From: Maribellus sediminis
GTDB lineage: Bacteria; Bacteroidota; Bacteroidia; Bacteroidales; Prolixibacteraceae
Length of the DNA: 64,000 bases
Direction: 5' to 3'
Assembly: GCF_011799805.1 (NCBI RefSeq)
Contig: NZ_WXUB01000002.1
Span: 1,178,001-1,242,000, forward strand
Positions 25,382 to 37,343 of this stretch are shown here, piece after piece (position 1 is the first letter of the stretch; each line of letters opens with the position of its first letter). Position numbers and translations under genes: made by a program. The notes beneath the pieces were generated by a model, which saw only the letters and a program-made list of their open reading frames with translations, was not told where the DNA came from and ran no database searches.

Positions 25382-25490
25382 AAAAAAGATTCCACCTTTT
25401 AAAGAGATGGAATCTTTCCCTTGAATTAACCTGAAAAACAAGTCATAAAAAAAGGATTCGATCTTTTTGAAGAGATCAAATCCTTTTTAT
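25382..25490 (-). terminator. Two tandem terminators downstream of the sulfatase
   Basis: Two similar hairpins lie 3' of the sulfatase gene. One spans 25446-25490 (AAAAAGGATTCGATCT paired with AGATCAAATCCTTTTT, one mismatch); the other spans 25382-25417 (AAAGATTCCA paired with TGGAATCTTT). Both are flanked by A-runs that become T-runs on the minus strand. Their similar sequence suggests a local duplication. Confidence 0.75.
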
Positions 25491-25522
25491 TTGTTCGAAT
25501 AATGTTGTTGAAACTAGAATAG

Positions 25523-27067
25523 CTATTTGTTCATCCACTCCAATTGCCCCCAGCTTTCCGGCCCTGTATTTTTCTGAGGTGCACCGGCTGTACTTCGTCC
25601 ATTCCGAACAATTTCTGAAAGTTTGTTTCTGTATTGTTCAATAATCTCAGGATGATCCTGCTGGATATTATTTTCCTCGGCGATATCCGTTGAAAGATCG
25701 TAAAGCTGAACGGGAGGTAAATTTTTCACTTCTTCGGAGTTCGGTTTTGGAGCACTCCAACCTCCCGATCCCGGACAGAAGATCGCTTTATAATTTCCTT
25801 CGCGATAAGCAAACGAACCATTAATCGAGTGATGCACAATTCCCGGGCGTGGCTCCAGGTCTGAATCCAGTCCAAGCTCCGACATAAAACTGTAGCTGTC
25901 TTCGGCTGCCTCATCCGGAAACTGAGTCTTCAGAATATCAGCAACCGTAGCATAAATATCTGTGGTACAAACCAGTTGATCCGATTTGCCCTGTTTAATT
26001 TTGTCGGGCCAGCTAACCACGAACGGTACTCGGTGGCCACCTTCGAAAATATCGGCTTTATGTCCACGGAAAACGTAGCTCGGATCGTGACCTTTCGTTG
26101 CAAGCTGTTCAAAATCGGCTTGAGGTGAACAACCATTATCGCTGGTAAATATTATAATTGTATTTTCAGCTACCCCGTTTTCTTCCAATGCTTTCTTCAC
26201 TTTGCCTACGACATCGTCAACCATCATCACAAAATCGCCATAAGGATTATCCAGACCACTTTTCCCCTGAAATTCGGGGGATGGCAGGATTGGTGTGTGT
26301 GGAGCCGGCAGCGCCATATAAATAAAAAATGGCTGGTTGTCTTTGGCACTTCTGTCGATAAACGCAATGGTTTTGTCTGTCACATCAGGTAAAACACGTT
26401 CGTGTACAAAGTCGTCGCTGGTCAGTCCTCTTCGCCACCAAGCTTGTTTTTTTGTATTCACCGTATACTTTGTAGGAACCATGGTTGGCGTATCATTTTC
26501 AACCCAAACATATGGCGCCATATCGAGCGACCCTGAAAAACCAAATGTATAATTAAATCCTCTTGTATTCGGGCCATTCTGAATAGGTTTCGAGAAATCG
26601 ACCTTGGGGCGAGCTTCCAGGCTTCCCCTGTCCAGCGAATCTTCTTCCGCAACAGCCCAGTCCCATCCTAAATGCCATTTTCCGATAAATGCTGTGCTGT
26701 AACCCTGTTCTTGCAGAAATCCAGGAAGCGTTAAACGGTCAGGCTCAATTAAAGCTTTGCTAAAACCACTTAATACCCCGTTTTTAAGCGTCGATCGCCA
26801 ATTGTAACGCCCGGTTAAAATACTGTAGCGGGTTGGCGTACAAACTGCCGAGCTGGTGTGTGCGTCGGTAAAACTTACGCCGGCATTCACCAACTGATCA
26901 ATATTTGGTGTATTTATTTTCGAATTCTCATTAAAGCCAGACACATCGCCGCAACCCATGTCATCAGCAAGAATTACAACAATATTTGGTGCTGTATTCT
27001 CTTTTTGGGTTGAATTACAACTTCCAAATAATACTGCTGCAATTAAGAAAATTACTATTCTTTTCAT
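25523..27067 (-). CDS. Family S1 sulfatase lipoprotein
   Basis: A 514-residue sulfatase. CTPTR at 76-80 is the site where Cys76 would be converted to formylglycine by an anaerobic maturase, and LTGRYNWRS follows as usual. NIVVILADDMGCGD gives the first metal-binding Asp pair, and FTSDNG supplies the second. The N-terminus ends in LFGSC, a lipobox that would anchor it to a membrane. It probably removes sulfate esters from a marine or host glycan. No SusC/SusD or maturase gene is adjacent. The GH29 fucosidase and PL10 lyase elsewhere in the window fit the same lifestyle. Confidence 0.92.
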   Translation of the reverse strand: MKRIVIFLIAAVLFGSCNSTQKENTAPNIVVILADDMGCGDVSGFNENSKINTPNIDQLVNAGVSFTDAHTSSAVCTPTRYSILTGRYNWRSTLKNGVLSGFSKALIEPDRLTLPGFLQEQGYSTAFIGKWHLGWDWAVAEEDSLDRGSLEARPKVDFSKPIQNGPNTRGFNYTFGFSGSLDMAPYVWVENDTPTMVPTKYTVNTKKQAWWRRGLTSDDFVHERVLPDVTDKTIAFIDRSAKDNQPFFIYMALPAPHTPILPSPEFQGKSGLDNPYGDFVMMVDDVVGKVKKALEENGVAENTIIIFTSDNGCSPQADFEQLATKGHDPSYVFRGHKADIFEGGHRVPFVVSWPDKIKQGKSDQLVCTTDIYATVADILKTQFPDEAAEDSYSFMSELGLDSDLEPRPGIVHHSINGSFAYREGNYKAIFCPGSGGWSAPKPNSEEVKNLPPVQLYDLSTDIAEENNIQQDHPEIIEQYRNKLSEIVRNGRSTAGAPQKNTGPESWGQLEWMNK

Positions 27068-27113
27068 GGTAACGTTTGCTGTTATTATCAGTTTTTAAAT
27101 TTTTTAATATCTA

Positions 27114-27121
27114 CAAAAATA
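27114..27121 (-). promoter_or_regulatory. -7 box for the sulfatase gene
   Basis: On the minus strand this is TATTTTTG, an exact match to TAnnTTTG, 47 bases upstream of the sulfatase ATG. The rest of the 271-base divergent spacer to ugd is AT-rich. A near-match TATATTTA at 27217-27224 faces ugd. Confidence 0.5.
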
Positions 27122-27338
27122 CATTTCCAAAAACAGTTAGGAAACATTATCGACACTATTTTTTAAGAAAAGCTCTTAACCTGAAAATTAGCAGGTATAG
27201 TTTATTCGCAAAGCCTTATATTTACGGCTGAAAAACAAAAAAGGTGCAGTTTTGCATGGAGAATTAAAACCAGATTTTCAAGACAGAAACAGGACAAAAT
27301 GCCTGATTCGCACCAAAATACACAAATAAGAAGTACGT

Positions 27339-28667
27339 ATGAAAATTTCAGTTGTAGGAACAGGATATGTAGGATTGGTTTCAGGTACCTGCTTTGCAGA
27401 AACCGGTATCAATGTCACGTGTGTGGATGTTGATGAGAAGAAAATCGAAAAATTAAACAACGGGATCATTCCTATTTATGAACCCGGACTGGAAAGCATT
27501 TACAAAAAAAATGCAGAAAAAGGCAGGCTTGTATTTACAACCAACCTGGCTGAAAGCCTTGAAGGTTCAGATGCATTGTTTATTGCAGTAGGTACTCCGC
27601 CTGACGAAGATGGCAGCGCTGACCTGAAATATGTTTTGGGTGTAGCTCGCGAGATAGGGAAACACATTGACCATTATATGGTGATTGCCACAAAAAGTAC
27701 TGTTCCGGTTGGTACATCGAAAAAAGTGAAGGAAGCCATTCAGGAAGAACTAGACAAAAGAGAAGTAAATGTGGCATTTGACGTAGCTTCCAATCCAGAA
27801 TTTTTGAAAGAAGGAAATGCGGTGCAGGACTTTCTGAGACCTGACCGGATTGTAATCGGTACCGAATCGGAAAGAGCACAAAAAGTGATGAAGCGCTTGT
27901 ACAAACCTTTCCTGCTAAACGGACATCCAATTGTATTTATGGATATCACGTCGTCGGAAATGACTAAATATGCCGCCAACTCGATGCTGGCCACCAAAAT
28001 CAGTTTTATTAACGAAATTGCCAACCTGTGCGAAATAGTTGGAGCTGATGTGGAATCGGTTCGAAAAGGGATTGGCTCTGATCCGCGAATTGGCAACAAA
28101 TTTATTTATGCCGGAACCGGATATGGTGGTTCCTGTTTCCCAAAAGATGTGCAGGCTCTTATTCGCACAGCCGACGAACATGAATATTCACTTGAAATTT
28201 TAAAAGCTGTTGAGCGGGTGAATAACCGTCAGAAATCGGTGTTGTTTAATAAGGTCCTCAACTATTTTAACGGCGATTTAAAGGGAAAGAAATTTGCCGT
28301 GTGGGGACTTTCGTTCAAACCAAAAACCGACGATATGCGCGAGGCACCATCACTGGTTATCATCGATAAATTGCTCGCCGAAGGTGCTTTAGTTGTGGGA
28401 TATGATCCCGTTGCAATGGAAGAAGGAAAACGAATTCTGGGTGATAAAATCGAGTTTGCAAAAGACGAATACGATGCTACAATTGATGCCGACGCCTTGT
28501 TACTGGTAACCGAGTGGCCCGAGTTCCGCATCCCGAATTTCAGGGTATTGGAAAAACTTTTGAAAAACAAGGTTATTTTTGATGGCAGAAACATTTACGA
28601 TCCTGAAGAAATGGCCGAACTGAAATTTGACTATTACGCCATCGGTCGTACACCTGTAAAAAAATAA
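27339..28667 (+). CDS. ugd: UDP-glucose 6-dehydrogenase
   Basis: Oxidises UDP-glucose to UDP-glucuronate with two NAD+, in the cytosol. The 442-residue protein has the N-terminal [10 protein letters not shown] fold, VGTPPDEDG, the substrate-binding [10 protein letters not shown] (150-159), and the catalytic Cys in [10 protein letters not shown] (C266). The C-terminal UDP-binding domain with [18 protein letters not shown] is complete. Two bases separate it from the decarboxylase gene, so the pair forms one operon making UDP-xylose. Confidence 0.95.
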   Translation: MKISVVGTGYVGLVSGTCFAETGINVTCVDVDEKKIEKLNNGIIPIYEPGLESIYKKNAEKGRLVFTTNLAESLEGSDALFIAVGTPPDEDGSADLKYVLGVAREIGKHIDHYMVIATKSTVPVGTSKKVKEAIQEELDKREVNVAFDVASNPEFLKEGNAVQDFLRPDRIVIGTESERAQKVMKRLYKPFLLNGHPIVFMDITSSEMTKYAANSMLATKISFINEIANLCEIVGADVESVRKGIGSDPRIGNKFIYAGTGYGGSCFPKDVQALIRTADEHEYSLEILKAVERVNNRQKSVLFNKVLNYFNGDLKGKKFAVWGLSFKPKTDDMREAPSLVIIDKLLAEGALVVGYDPVAMEEGKRILGDKIEFAKDEYDATIDADALLLVTEWPEFRIPNFRVLEKLLKNKVIFDGRNIYDPEEMAELKFDYYAIGRTPVKK

Positions 28668-28669
28668 TA

Positions 28670-29620
28670 ATGAAACGAGTTTTAGTTACGGGAGGAGCTG
28701 GATTTATTGGTTCTCAATTGTGTGAAAAATTGTTGAATGATGGGCACGAAGTGGCTTGTCTCGACAATTTCTTTTCCGGAAAAAAACAAAAAGTGGTTCA
28801 TCTGATGGATAATCCATATTTCGAATTGATCCGCCACGATGTGACTCACCCGTACTACATTGAAGTAGATGAGATCTATAATCTTGCCTGTCCTGCTTCA
28901 CCCGTACATTATCAGTATAATCCCATTAAAACCATAAAAACTTCGGTAATGGGCGCCATTAACATGCTTGGCTTGGCTAAACGAGTTAAAGCAAAAATCC
29001 TCCAGGCTTCTACCAGTGAAGTGTATGGCGACCCGACCGTTCATCCGCAAACCGAAGACTACTGGGGAAATGTAAATCCTATAGGAATTCGCTCGTGTTA
29101 CGATGAAGGGAAACGTTGCGCGGAATCGCTGTTCGTGAATTACCGTTTGCAGAACGATGTACGCATTAAGATCATTCGTATTTTTAATACTTATGGTCCG
29201 AAAATGGAACCTGACGACGGCCGTGTGGTTTCCAACTTTATTATGCAGGCATTAAAAGGTGATGACATTACCATTTTTGGAGACGGAAAACAAACCCGAA
29301 GTTTCCAGTATGTAACTGATTTAATTGAAGGGATGACACGCATGATGAATACCGGCGACGATTGTATTGGACCAATCAATATTGGTAATCCTGGTGAATT
29401 TACCATGCTTGAACTTGCCAGTGAAATCCTTGATATCACCGGATCAAAATCAAAAATCATTCATCTCCCCTTGCCTAAAGACGACCCAATTCAGAGACAG
29501 CCCGATATTTCACAGGCTCGTGAAAAGTTAGGTGGCTGGGAACCTAAAGTCCCGTTGAGGGAAGGCCTGGAAAAAACAATAGCATATTTCGACAAGCTGA
29601 TTCGTGAAGAAAAAATCTGA
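28670..29620 (+). CDS. UDP-glucuronate decarboxylase (UDP-xylose synthase)
   Basis: Converts UDP-glucuronate to UDP-xylose through a bound NAD+. The 316-residue extended SDR has TGGAGFIG (7-14), [12 protein letters not shown] (71-82), the STSEVYGDP segment and the catalytic YDEGK (Y144, K148). Strong features of the UXS family as opposed to epimerases are the CPASP loop and the R-S-C-Y-D-E-G-K context. It starts 2 bases after the ugd stop, so substrate and enzyme are made together. The product probably goes to surface polysaccharide or glycoprotein. Confidence 0.93.
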   Translation: MKRVLVTGGAGFIGSQLCEKLLNDGHEVACLDNFFSGKKQKVVHLMDNPYFELIRHDVTHPYYIEVDEIYNLACPASPVHYQYNPIKTIKTSVMGAINMLGLAKRVKAKILQASTSEVYGDPTVHPQTEDYWGNVNPIGIRSCYDEGKRCAESLFVNYRLQNDVRIKIIRIFNTYGPKMEPDDGRVVSNFIMQALKGDDITIFGDGKQTRSFQYVTDLIEGMTRMMNTGDDCIGPINIGNPGEFTMLELASEILDITGSKSKIIHLPLPKDDPIQRQPDISQAREKLGGWEPKVPLREGLEKTIAYFDKLIREEKI

Positions 29621-29660
29621 TGCTCTTGGCAACAGTATTCAAGATTAGTTTATAAAAACA

Positions 29661-29693
29661 AAAAGACAATTCCTGCTGAGGAATTGTCTTTTT
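29661..29693. terminator. Bidirectional terminator
   Basis: AAAAGACAATTCC and GGAATTGTCTTTT form a perfect 13-bp stem around TGCTGA, with T-runs on both strands. It serves the convergent UDP-xylose synthase and T9SS-cargo genes. Confidence 0.92.
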
Positions 29694-29720
29694 AAAGAAC
29701 TAACTTGAAATTATATTGAT

Positions 29721-30626
29721 TTACCTTCTCCTTTGAATCTTTTCGGTTCTCGAAACTCCGCTATCGTTATAGTAATGCAAAATATAAACGTCATTTCCTT
29801 TGGCAGCTGAAGTTGCATCCAGAATTAACCGGGGAGTAATATTCGGAATATGAGTACGTGAATACACTTTAACGCCGCTCATATTAAAAACATCCACAGT
29901 TAAATCGTGGTTAATATCAGGTGGCAAAGTAATGGTGTATGTACCATCGGGCGACAGAAGGTCAGCTGGAGTGTTGGTGTCGTCGTGCCATCCAAAATCA
30001 ACGGGATCAATATCTGTTAACGCAGGGATTCCCGCATTCTTAATGCCACTACTTACCTGACTATCAGCTTTTGCAGAAACAATAATCTCGTTTATTCCGG
30101 CCGACTCAACATTTACCAGTTTTAATTTTAAATACCTGGTTCTTACTGCAAGGCTGTTATTTTTCCAGGTATTTGCAGTTTCTGATTCCGATGTAAACTC
30201 ATACTTCCAGTTTCCGGGTTCACCACTGTATAATTTAACACCTTCAGAAAGTAACAGATGATGAAAACTGATTTGTGAAAGTTCGTATTCACAGCCAAGA
30301 TCGAGATAAATTCCAGCTGTATCCGAGTTGTCTAATACTTCCCAGGCCGGACTAACAGGATGTATCGAAAAGTCGGTATCAACCGACTGCTCATCAACCA
30401 GGTTTTCAGCCAGAAATCCCGGTTCGAATCCACCTTCGTGGCCTATCATGTCGAAATTTAGCACAATCCGGACGCCAACACCATTATCCACGTTCCGGGA
30501 AACAGCTGCCCTGTCGCGGTTGCTGCCTGTAGCATTAAATGGGTTTCCTAACAGAAAAAAAAGTCCCCATAAAAATAGCAATGAGCATGCGCTACCAGCA
30601 TTTTTAAATTTGACACAATGAACCAT
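29721..30626 (-). CDS. Secreted protein with discoidin-like region and T9SS type A-like C-terminal domain
   Basis: A 301-residue exported protein of unknown function. The first 30 or so residues are a long signal peptide. Residues ~60-185 read like an F5/8 type C (discoidin) beta-sandwich: DNSDTAGIYLDLGCEYELSQ, then TRYLKLKLVN and INEIIVSA. The last ~80 residues match the type IX sorting domain pattern: DVFNMSGVKVYSR, LDATSAAKGNDVYILHY, and a basic end KIQRRR. This suggests secretion to the surface by the type IX system. The 350 bases to topB hold no visible gene. Confidence 0.65.
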   Translation of the reverse strand: MVHCVKFKNAGSACSLLFLWGLFFLLGNPFNATGSNRDRAAVSRNVDNGVGVRIVLNFDMIGHEGGFEPGFLAENLVDEQSVDTDFSIHPVSPAWEVLDNSDTAGIYLDLGCEYELSQISFHHLLLSEGVKLYSGEPGNWKYEFTSESETANTWKNNSLAVRTRYLKLKLVNVESAGINEIIVSAKADSQVSSGIKNAGIPALTDIDPVDFGWHDDTNTPADLLSPDGTYTITLPPDINHDLTVDVFNMSGVKVYSRTHIPNITPRLILDATSAAKGNDVYILHYYNDSGVSRTEKIQRRR

Positions 30627-30977
30627 TTTACAGAACCTTTTGACTTGTATTGAAATAGAATTTTTTTGACAGAACTAAGGTACATCTACTCCAAAACAAG
30701 GTCACCCTGCCAACGACTGAAATCGAAACAGCTAAAGGCGGAAAAATGCCTCTGAATTTCATCCTGTTCTACTTCAAAGAAAGGAAGAATAGGCTTCAGA
30801 AACACGTAGTCGGCACTAGGCATTCCGGTAATTCAAAACATAATTTATTTCCCGCTAACTTTAATGTGATTTTTTACCTTCAGATTGAGATAACTCAAGT
30901 TGATAATGAGAACCGAAGTAGAATTTGGGCCAGGCGATTTCCAATTTGTTTGGAAGGAAAAGCAAAGTTGTTTGCGA

Positions 30978-33275
30978 TCAGGATTTTCCGTGTAACATCT
31001 GTAAAACAAGTTCTTTGGTTAATTTTCTTCCGGCCGCTTTGTTTCTGATTTCTTCGAACGAAAACTTAAAGTCGCAGCCTGTTTTCCAATTGCTGCATCC
31101 GTATGCCGTTTTCCCTTTTATGATCGTGCCGCCACATTTGGGGCATTTGGGCGATGAATTCTCTGTTTGCTTTCCTGCTGAAGTTGTAGCTTCAAATTCA
31201 ACATTAAAATCGGAAGTGAGTTGCAAAATCCCTTCTACTTTTTTATCCCCCAATTGAAATCCTTTAAGTTTAGTGGTACTTCCTTTTGTGATTAAGCGCT
31301 GCACCTGCTTTTCTGTCAACTTCTTATCCATAAAAACAAAGGGCAATCTAAAATCGCAGCCGGCTTTCCACTCGCTGCAACCGTAGGCATTTTTCCCTTG
31401 CAGCACATTGCCTTTCTTGCATTTCGGACAAGTCATGCCATCATCTGAAGCCTTTTCCTTCTTCTTAGGTTTTTCAGATTTCTTCTTTGCCAGTTCGGGA
31501 GCGGCCAGTATTATAGAAGAACGATCGTTCAGCACTTCAACAACCAGATCGTACACCATCCGCTTCATTTCGTAAATAAAGGTTGCGGCACTGTATTCTC
31601 CCTGTTCAATATCGCGCAGGCGTTTCTCCCACTGCCCGGTTAACTCAGCCGATTTTAGCAATTCATTCTGAATAATATCAATAAGCTGAATACCCATTTT
31701 TGTTGGATGGATTTGCTTCTTTTGCCGCTCGATATATTTTCTGCGGAACAGGGTTTCGATTATGGCAGCACGTGTTGAAGGACGTCCAATTCCGTTGGCT
31801 TTCATCAGGTCGCGGAGTTCTTCGTCATCCACATTTTTTCCGGCCGTTTCCATGGCGCGCAACAAGGTTGCTTCAGAATAGTAGCGGGGCGGTTTTGTTT
31901 CTTTTTCGGTAAACGAAGGTTCGTGCGGTCCGTGTTCGCCTTTCACAAAAACGGGTAAGATCGTTTCGCCATCACCGTTTTTTGAATTTTCATCCTGAAA
32001 CAAAACCCGCCAACCGGCTTGCAAAATTTGTTTTCCGGTGGCCGTAAATTGCACGGTTTCCACTTCGGCTGTCACCTGCGTTTTGGCTACTTTACAGTCG
32101 GGGTAAAAAGCTGCCAGAAACCGTCGGGTAATGGCATCGTACACCTTTTGTTCGTTACCTCCAAGAAGTTTTTCTTCGCCGGTTGGAATGATGGCATGGT
32201 GATCGGTTACCTTTTTATCGTTAAAAACTTTCGATGACTTGGGAATCTTTTTTTGCAAAAGCGTTTCAGTAAACTGCCCGTAGTTTTTTAAGCCTTTTAA
32301 AATTCCCGGAACTTTGGGATATAAATCGTTAGGAAGAAAAGTGGTGTCAACGCGCGGATACGTTACGGCTTTCATTTCGTAAAGGCGCTGCACAATTTTT
32401 AGCGTTTCGTCGGCAGTAAATCCAAAACGTGTATTGCAATGCACCTGTAAACTGGTGAGGTCGAATAACTTAGGCGCATATTCTTTCCCGTCCTTTTTTT
32501 CAACATCGGTGATGTAAAGATCCTTACCCGCAACCAGGTTAAACAGTTTTTCGCCATCATCCTTTTTGAAAAATTTGCCTTCGGAATTACTAAAAACGGT
32601 ATCACGGTAAATGGTTTGTAACTCCCAGTAGGGCTGCGGCTGAAAGTTTTCAATCTCGTAATGCCGGTTTACAAGCATAGCAAGTGTTGGCGTTTGCACC
32701 CGCCCGATTGACAAAACCTGTTTGTATCCGCCATATTTCAGGGTAAACAATCGCGTGGCATTCATTCCCAGCAACCAGTCGCCAATTGCGCGTGAGCTTC
32801 CGGCATAATACAACTGATCGAAATCGGTAGCGGGTTTCAACTTTTTAAAACCTTCTTTAATGGCTTCGTTGGTCAGCGACGAAATCCACAGGCGTTTCAC
32901 GTCACCTTTATAGCCCGCTTCTTTCAATACCCATCGCTGGATAAGCTCACCCTCCTGGCCGGCATCACCGCAGTTAATCACCTGATCGGCTTTATCGAGT
33001 AGGCTTTTAATCGTTTTGAATTGTTTGGTAACGCCACTGTCACCGGTCATAACCTTGGTTTCGAAATGCTTGGGCAACATGGGAAGTGTTTGAAGGTCCC
33101 AGCGTTTCCATTTTTCGTCGTAGTCTTCCGGCGGCCAAAGCGTACAAAAGTGGCCAAAAGTCCAGGTAACCTGGTATCCATTTCCTTCGAAATAACCATC
33201 CTTACGCGAACCTGCACCAATTACCTGTGCAATTTCTTTGGCAACACTTGGTTTCTCTGCAATACAAACAATCAT
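30978..33275 (-). CDS. topB: DNA topoisomerase III
   Basis: A type IA topoisomerase of 765 residues that relaxes and decatenates DNA through a 5'-phosphotyrosine. The Toprim domain opens with MIVCIAEKPSVAKEIA and continues to NCGDAGQEGELI. The active-site Tyr is in VTYPRVDT. Two C-terminal zinc-ribbon-like repeats (CPKCKKGN...GCSEWKAGC and CPKCGGT...GCSNWKTGC) and a KxTLxxxxV-like tail follow. I chose the ATG at 33275 because six extra residues precede the conserved MIV start. The -7 box abuts this ATG. Confidence 0.92.
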   Translation of the reverse strand: MIVCIAEKPSVAKEIAQVIGAGSRKDGYFEGNGYQVTWTFGHFCTLWPPEDYDEKWKRWDLQTLPMLPKHFETKVMTGDSGVTKQFKTIKSLLDKADQVINCGDAGQEGELIQRWVLKEAGYKGDVKRLWISSLTNEAIKEGFKKLKPATDFDQLYYAGSSRAIGDWLLGMNATRLFTLKYGGYKQVLSIGRVQTPTLAMLVNRHYEIENFQPQPYWELQTIYRDTVFSNSEGKFFKKDDGEKLFNLVAGKDLYITDVEKKDGKEYAPKLFDLTSLQVHCNTRFGFTADETLKIVQRLYEMKAVTYPRVDTTFLPNDLYPKVPGILKGLKNYGQFTETLLQKKIPKSSKVFNDKKVTDHHAIIPTGEEKLLGGNEQKVYDAITRRFLAAFYPDCKVAKTQVTAEVETVQFTATGKQILQAGWRVLFQDENSKNGDGETILPVFVKGEHGPHEPSFTEKETKPPRYYSEATLLRAMETAGKNVDDEELRDLMKANGIGRPSTRAAIIETLFRRKYIERQKKQIHPTKMGIQLIDIIQNELLKSAELTGQWEKRLRDIEQGEYSAATFIYEMKRMVYDLVVEVLNDRSSIILAAPELAKKKSEKPKKKEKASDDGMTCPKCKKGNVLQGKNAYGCSEWKAGCDFRLPFVFMDKKLTEKQVQRLITKGSTTKLKGFQLGDKKVEGILQLTSDFNVEFEATTSAGKQTENSSPKCPKCGGTIIKGKTAYGCSNWKTGCDFKFSFEEIRNKAAGRKLTKELVLQMLHGKS

Positions 33276-33282
33276 AGCGCTG

Positions 33283-33290
33283 CAAATATA
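33283..33290 (-). promoter_or_regulatory. -7 box for topB
   Basis: On the minus strand this is TATATTTG, an exact match, ending 7 bases before the topB ATG. The transcript would start at, or within two or three bases of, the start codon, as for pabB and rluF. Confidence 0.6.
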
Positions 33291-33329
33291 CAAGTATAGC
33301 TGTGGCTTTTAAAAGCGAGTTATTAACAG

Positions 33330-33985
33330 GGGGGGGAGGAAAGATTGGGGGAGATTGAAAATAGATTGATGCAGATTGAAGGAGATTGTGAAATTGTAAA
33401 ACTGATAAATTGTGAAATGGAGAAAGAGTGGAGTTTGTTCTAACACATTTGCCAACTAAGACGTATGACTGAAGGACTGAAGGACTGAGGGATTGAAGGG
33501 CTGAACACTACGACTGTGATTGCCAACTGCTGCTTTGCCAATTCAAGGATTGAGGGACTGAAGGATTGTGGGATTGAAAGTTCGAATGCGTTAATGCTTT
33601 AATGCGTTAATATTCTGGAAACTGAGACTGAATACTGAGACTATTTTTGCCAACTGCAACTTTGCCTATTGCCAATTGTGAGGGACTGAAGGATTGAAGG
33701 TTCTAATGTAAAATTGCTTTTATGCTAAAATGCTGTAATATTCTGTCAACTGAGACGTAAGACTGATGGTTTGATGGACTGATGGACTGAAAGATATAAT
33801 TTTGAGACTTACTGAAAACTGAGACTGAATACTGAGACTATTTTTGCCAACTGCAACTTTGCCTATTGCCAATTGAAGTACTGAAGCATCGAATGCGCAA
33901 ATGTTTTCATATTCTGGAAACTGTGACTGAAAACTGAGACTGCGACTGATCACGGAACTCTGAACTCTGAACTTTAAACTCAAAT
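33330..33985. repeat. Intergenic word-repeat block C, with a 60-bp exact direct repeat
   Basis: About 690 bases between the topB promoter and the thioredoxin-like gene are filled with the word family: GATTGATGCAGATTG, GGACTGAAGGACTGAGGG, ATGCGTTAATGCTTTAATGC, ACTGAGACTGAATACTGAG, TTGCCAACTGCAACTTTGCC and CTGAACTCTGAACTTTAAAC. A 60-base stretch occurs twice without a mismatch, at 33619-33678 and 33816-33875, 197 bases apart. No coding signal is seen in any frame. Confidence 0.85.
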
Positions 33986-33991
33986 CAAACT

Positions 33992-34576
33992 TCACCACAC
34001 CAAATCGCAGGCGTCAGCGGGCATCCAGTGCTTGTGCTTACCTTCCCATTTCACATTGCAGCCAATAGGATTTGTTACCGGCACCGAAATGGGTTTACCG
34101 CTTGTCAGTTCTTCGAGTGCACGAACCAGGTCGTTTACTGTTATTTTCGATGGATCGCGCGGACTATCCACTCCCCTTCCTGTGTAAACCAATTCACGAT
34201 TTTCATCAAAAACATAAAAATGGGGTGTCCGTAGCGCTCCGTAAGCAAGCGCAATTTCCTGCGATTCGTCGTATAAGTATTTCCACGGAAAATTGTGTTC
34301 TTTCATACGCGCCACCATGTGCTCGAAATCATCTTCTTCGTAGGTATTTTTACTGTTCGAGTTGATGCCGACAAAATCCACTCCCAGAGGTTTAAACCGC
34401 TCAGCAGTTTTTCGCGTAACCTCATCGCTGTTAATCACATAAGGACAGTGATTACAGGTAAAAAACACCACCAAATATTTCGAGTCTTTAAAACTTTCCA
34501 GCGAATAAGTGTTACCGTCAGTTGCCGGAAGATTAAAATCGATTGCTTTTTTTCCTATTTCGAGTGTAAATGCCAT
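33992..34576 (-). CDS. Thioredoxin-like (AhpC/TSA-type) protein
   Basis: A 194-residue redox protein with a thioredoxin fold. The active-site CNHC (C41 to C44) follows the strand YLVVFFT, and the family's [26 protein letters not shown] contains the cis-Pro. It resembles cytosolic thioredoxin/redoxin-like proteins of about this length, and there is no signal peptide from the chosen ATG at 34576. A longer ORF adds 21 residues that do not fit the fold. The partner is unknown. It diverges from ligA. Confidence 0.85.
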   Translation of the reverse strand: MAFTLEIGKKAIDFNLPATDGNTYSLESFKDSKYLVVFFTCNHCPYVINSDEVTRKTAERFKPLGVDFVGINSNSKNTYEEDDFEHMVARMKEHNFPWKYLYDESQEIALAYGALRTPHFYVFDENRELVYTGRGVDSPRDPSKITVNDLVRALEELTSGKPISVPVTNPIGCNVKWEGKHKHWMPADACDLVW

Positions 34577-34668
34577 GTCGTGTTTTTTGTTGTTTAAAAG
34601 TAAAAGGAATTTCGCCTTACATTTGTTTAAGTCAAACAAAAATCTTTGTCTATTTTTAGCGAAACTGA

Positions 34669-36699
<2,031 letters not shown>

Positions 36700-36712
36700 A
36701 TAAAAAAGTAAC

Positions 36713-36720
36713 TACATTTG
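36713..36720 (+). promoter_or_regulatory. -7 box downstream of ligA
   Basis: TACATTTG matches TAnnTTTG exactly and lies 20 bases upstream of the first ATG of the next gene. It probably starts the unit containing the two unknown genes and dapA. Confidence 0.55.
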
Positions 36721-36740
36721 CTTTTCATAATATAAGATCG

Positions 36741-37328
36741 ATGACAGTCCTAATGAAAAACCTTTTATTTATTGTTCTTCTTGCATTCTCAGCATTAATT
36801 ACGAACGCACAAAATATGCTGGATTGGTCGGAAGACTATCAACTAAAGGTTGAAGATTTTCAGGCTCAAGCACCGGACAACAGTCAACTGCAAAGTGCCT
36901 CGGGCAGTTTTTCAACATCCTACGAATTTGGCGGATTAAACCTGATCACTACCCGAAATCTCAATAAGAATGTGGTCAGCCAGTTTCAGCGCGATGCTTC
37001 GTATATTGACAAGGCAGATGAGCCTACCACAAAACGATTTCTTGCTTATCAGCAACTTATTTTCAATTTATACGAACTTCAGGCCCGAAAATTAAGGCAA
37101 CAGTTTTTCGAAGAACGAAGCACCCTACTCACCAAAGGGCCGTCGGTATTGTACGAAAAGGTAACCGCTGAGCACAATAAACTGCTTACCCAGGTTCAGG
37201 ACGAAACTTTCTATGGTTCAAACGCAGAAGAAATTGCCAGTTGGCACACTTGGGTATTGCAGGAATTGGAAAAGCTAAGCGATTTTTGCCAGGATTGCAA
37301 ACCAACAAAAAAGAAAAAAAACAAATAA
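36741..37328 (+). CDS. Exported protein of unknown function
   Basis: A protein of 195 residues from ATG 36741, or 191 from the ATG at 36753, which gives a more usual signal peptide (MKNLLFIVLLAFSALITNAQ). The mature part starts with NMLDWSEDYQLKVEDFQAQ, has a helical middle (YQQLIFNLYELQARKLRQQFF) and ends in a Lys-rich tail KPTKKKKNK. I do not recognise the family. It lies upstream of the DUF6913-like gene and dapA with short spacing, so it is probably cotranscribed with them. Confidence 0.7.
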   Translation: MTVLMKNLLFIVLLAFSALITNAQNMLDWSEDYQLKVEDFQAQAPDNSQLQSASGSFSTSYEFGGLNLITTRNLNKNVVSQFQRDASYIDKADEPTTKRFLAYQQLIFNLYELQARKLRQQFFEERSTLLTKGPSVLYEKVTAEHNKLLTQVQDETFYGSNAEEIASWHTWVLQELEKLSDFCQDCKPTKKKKNK

Positions 37329-37343
37329 GACGGAATAACGCCA

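Noticed and set aside
30746-31048. 100-codon ORF near the end of topB
   Set aside because: It overlaps the topB 3' end on the opposite strand and no motif was seen; I see no gene in 30627-30977.
33330-33985. CRISPR array
   Set aside because: Units are 7-8 bases long and degenerate, without constant repeats, unique spacers of fixed length or cas genes.
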